Below, piece after piece: positions 14,762 to 16,593 of a stretch of 16,593 nt of DNA. The stretch's first letter is position 1; each line of letters opens with the position of its first letter. The position numbers and the translations under genes were made by a program. Below the pieces are notes generated by a model that saw nothing but the letters and a program-made list of their open reading frames with translations, was not told the DNA's origin and did no database searches. The stretch is from Verrucomicrobiota bacterium. Lineage in GTDB: Bacteria > Verrucomicrobiota > Verrucomicrobiia > Opitutales > Opitutaceae. The stretch is taken from positions 1 to 16,593 of the forward strand of contig JAEWBF010000110.1 of the NCBI GenBank assembly GCA_023391285.1. The letters are read 5' to 3'.

Positions 14762-15739
14762 TCACACCACCCGATTCACCAACTCGCCTCCGCGCTCCCA
14801 CGCCTCCAGATTATTCAGGAACAGCTCCACCAGCGCCTCATCCTGATCGTGTCGCCCACCCGCCGTATGCGGCGTGAGAAAGCAATTCTTCGTGCTCCAC
14901 AACGCATGCTCCGGCGGCAGCGGCTCCGGCTCCATCACATCGAGATAAGCCGCATCCAGCCGCCCCGATTCCAGCGCCTCGATCAACGCCCGCTGATCCA
15001 CCGTTGTCCCGCGTCCGACATTATAAAACCGTGCCCCGCGCTTGAAACACGCCAGCCGCCGCGCATTCACAAAGTCCTTCGTCTCCTCGTTGTCGGGCAA
15101 AATATTCACCACATGATCCGCCTCGCCGAGCGCGCTGCTCAACTGCTCCATCGCAATGATCCGCACCGCGCTCTCGCTCTTCGTCTGACGCCGCAGCGCC
15201 ACAATCTTCATCTTGAACGGCGCCAGTAACTCCGCCAGCCGCTGCCCGATCGCGCCAAACCCGAGCAACAACACCGTTTGCCCGGTCAACAACCGCGACG
15301 CCGCCCGCCGCTCGTAATAATCCCACGTCCGTTCTCCTCGCTGCACATCCAGCGACTGCGGCAACTGCCGCGCCAAACCCAGCATCATCGCCAGCACGTG
15401 CTGCGCACACGGTTCCGCAAACACCGCCGACGCATTCGTCAGCACCGCGCTCCGCTGCCGCAGCGCTTCCTTCAAATCCTCCCGATCATACCGCGTGTAA
15501 CCCGCCGTCGTCAGCGCGATCCACTTCAACCGCTCACATCGAAAACAATCGTCCACCGCCGGCTGCCCAAAGGCCACCTCCGCCTCCGCGATCGCCGCAT
15601 CGCTCTCGCCGCCCGCCAGCACCGACGCATTCGCCACCTTCGCCTCCACCAAGCGGTGCCCTCGCGCCTTCAACGCCTCCCGCAACCGCGCATCCGCCCC
15701 GTCCTTCAACTTCGCATTGCACCAGATCGTAAGACTCAT
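14762..15739 (-). CDS. D-isomer-specific 2-hydroxyacid dehydrogenase
   Basis: NAD(P)-dependent oxidoreductase that interconverts a 2-keto acid and a D-2-hydroxy acid. At 325 residues it has the normal family length. The C-terminal-type NAD-binding domain has VLLLGFGAIGQRLAELL (GxGxxG at 160-165), followed by ALRRQ, where the Arg pair suggests NADPH could be used. The catalytic triad is visible: Arg243 (NVGRGTTVDQ), Glu272 (DVMEPEPLP) and His291 (LTPHTAGG). The substrate-binding half shows LTTAGYTRYD and NASAVFAEPCAQHVLAMML. The substrate cannot be told from sequence; glyoxylate/hydroxypyruvate or phosphoglycerate-like acids are options. It is the last gene of a three-gene minus-strand unit, 27 bases after the YbaY-like lipoprotein. 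No Shine-Dalgarno is obvious. Confidence 0.93.
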   Translation of the reverse strand: MSLTIWCNAKLKDGADARLREALKARGHRLVEAKVANASVLAGGESDAAIAEAEVAFGQPAVDDCFRCERLKWIALTTAGYTRYDREDLKEALRQRSAVLTNASAVFAEPCAQHVLAMMLGLARQLPQSLDVQRGERTWDYYERRAASRLLTGQTVLLLGFGAIGQRLAELLAPFKMKIVALRRQTKSESAVRIIAMEQLSSALGEADHVVNILPDNEETKDFVNARRLACFKRGARFYNVGRGTTVDQRALIEALESGRLDAAYLDVMEPEPLPPEHALWSTKNCFLTPHTAGGRHDQDEALVELFLNNLEAWERGGELVNRVV

Positions 15740-15766
15740 CGCAAAAAAGCCGACCGCCCGCGCCGC

Positions 15767-16195
15767 TCACCGTTCCGACGGGACCTCCACAATCACCGTC
15801 ATCTCGCTGTCCACATTCGCCAGCGTCACCGGATGCGCCGTCTTGGTCAGGAACGTCAGCCGCCCGCGAATCGAAATCCGCGCCTCCACCTCCACGCTGC
15901 CCCGCAACACCGCATCTTCCGCGCGAAACTCGATCCGAAACGGCACCGGCATCCGCGCCGGATCCTTGATCGTCTCCTCGCCCAACACCTCCGCCCGCTG
16001 CACGCCGTCGCCGCGGTCCACCACCTGTATCCAAACTTCGGATCCTTCCGGCAGCGGTCCGCCGCCCGACGCCGTCGTCACCACGCCTTCAAGCGCTCGA
16101 TCGCCAAACCCCGAAGTCGTCGTGTCCAAATGGCCGCAGCCCGACCCCAACAGCCCGGCCAGCACACATATCACCACGGCAATCGTTTTCATCAT
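15767..16195 (-). CDS. YbaY-family (YscW-like) lipoprotein
   Basis: A 142-residue predicted lipoprotein. The N-terminus MMKTIAVVICVLAGLLGSGC is a lipoprotein signal with a lipobox ending at Cys20. The mature part has the layout of the YbaY/YscW beta-barrel-like domain: a first strand LEGVVTTASGGGPLPEGSEV, then WIQVVDRGDGV, then PVPFRIEF, a RISIRGRLTFLT strand and a closing MTVIVEV. The family name comes from YscW, a type III secretion pilot lipoprotein, but no secretion gene is nearby, so a general envelope protein is more likely. Residue 21 is Gly, not Asp, so outer-membrane sorting is plausible. The start ATG overlaps the stop of the preceding gene by 4 bases (ATGA), which suggests translational coupling and also fixes the start. 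Confidence 0.82.
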   Translation of the reverse strand: MMKTIAVVICVLAGLLGSGCGHLDTTTSGFGDRALEGVVTTASGGGPLPEGSEVWIQVVDRGDGVQRAEVLGEETIKDPARMPVPFRIEFRAEDAVLRGSVEVEARISIRGRLTFLTKTAHPVTLANVDSEMTVIVEVPSER

Positions 16196-16593
16196 GAAGC
16201 GGAAAAGCCCCGCAGTGAACCGATGCGTCCATTGATGTCAGCAACCAACTCCGTGTGCTCCCGCGCCTCCGCTCCATCCGCGCGCACCAACCCGCTGCCA
16301 AACGGCGCCCGCTCCCCCGCGCGATCGCGCCATCGCCTCCACGAATAACCCACCACCGCCGGCGCCGCGATCAGCCGCCGCAATTCCTTCCGCCCTTTCC
16401 GCAGCATCCGCTCCACCGTCGTCAGCCGGCTCCCCCGCCCGCCATAAAACTCCTCTCGCGCCCAGCAAAAATCGCCCACCCACACCGGCCCCGTCGCCAC
16501 AGTCCCAAGCTCCCGATAACTCACCCACGGCACATCCGCCACCGCCGCCGCCAGCTCGCTCACGTTCGCGCCCGCCATCCCCCCGCCCCACTC
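16192..16593 (-). CDS. C-terminal part of an unidentified protein, cut by the window edge
   Basis: The frame is open to the edge of the window: before the first visible ATG at 16578 it reads Glu-Trp-Gly-Gly-Gly with no stop. This is therefore probably the C-terminal end of a longer protein. The visible part has PWVSYRELGTVATGPVWVG, then DFCWAREEFYGG, then a basic helix RMLRKGRKELRRLI, then APAVVGYSWRRWRDR and PFGSGLVRADG. The phrase VVGYSW.RW.D....PFG.GLV loosely recalls the last strand of barrel-type glycoside hydrolases (a VGYHWFQY-like strand), but this is weak and I do not assign a function. A start at 16578 inside the window cannot be excluded, because G-rich bases precede it. Its TGA overlaps the ATG of the lipoprotein gene. 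Confidence 0.55.
   Translation of the reverse strand, partial: EWGGGMAGANVSELAAAVADVPWVSYRELGTVATGPVWVGDFCWAREEFYGGRGSRLTTVERMLRKGRKELRRLIAAPAVVGYSWRRWRDRAGERAPFGSGLVRADGAEAREHTELVADINGRIGSLRGFSAS

Overview
The window is a G+C-rich bacterial chromosome segment with short intergenic gaps. The small two-helix membrane protein, the Sel1-repeat giant, FolE2, the scarcity of clear Shine-Dalgarno sequences and the dispersed intergenic repeats together suggest Verrucomicrobiota, probably an Opitutaceae-like organism. That assignment is inferred from general resemblance, not from a marker gene. I see no tRNA, rRNA, CRISPR array, transposase or phage gene.

Left part (59-3553, all minus strand): a creB-creC-creD two-component operon, preceded by a small two-helix membrane protein. 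CreB (response regulator) and CreC (sensor kinase) are complete. CreD is a short form that keeps its membrane segments but has lost nearly all of the large periplasmic domain of the E. coli protein.

Middle-left part (3814-7128, all minus strand): a TonB-family protein, then a pterin cluster of three genes. These are a 6-pyruvoyl-tetrahydropterin-synthase-like enzyme, a type IB GTP cyclohydrolase (FolE2) and a short-chain dehydrogenase whose C-terminus resembles bacterial sepiapterin reductase. Read together they could take GTP to a tetrahydrobiopterin-type cofactor. This is the most interesting hypothesis in the window. Both gaps inside the cluster hold dispersed inverted repeats with a period of about 10-11 bases.

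Centre (7265-13706): the small ribosome-associated RNA-binding protein YhbY (plus strand) runs convergently, across a hairpin, into a giant exported Sel1-like-repeat protein of about 2030 residues (minus strand). It has roughly 30 repeats with a strong 36-residue period and fills more than a third of the window.

Right part (13876-16593): a GYF_2-RDD membrane protein (plus strand) faces a minus-strand unit made of a gene cut by the window edge, a YbaY-like lipoprotein (4-base stop/start overlap) and a D-2-hydroxyacid dehydrogenase. Hairpins lie between both convergent gene pairs.
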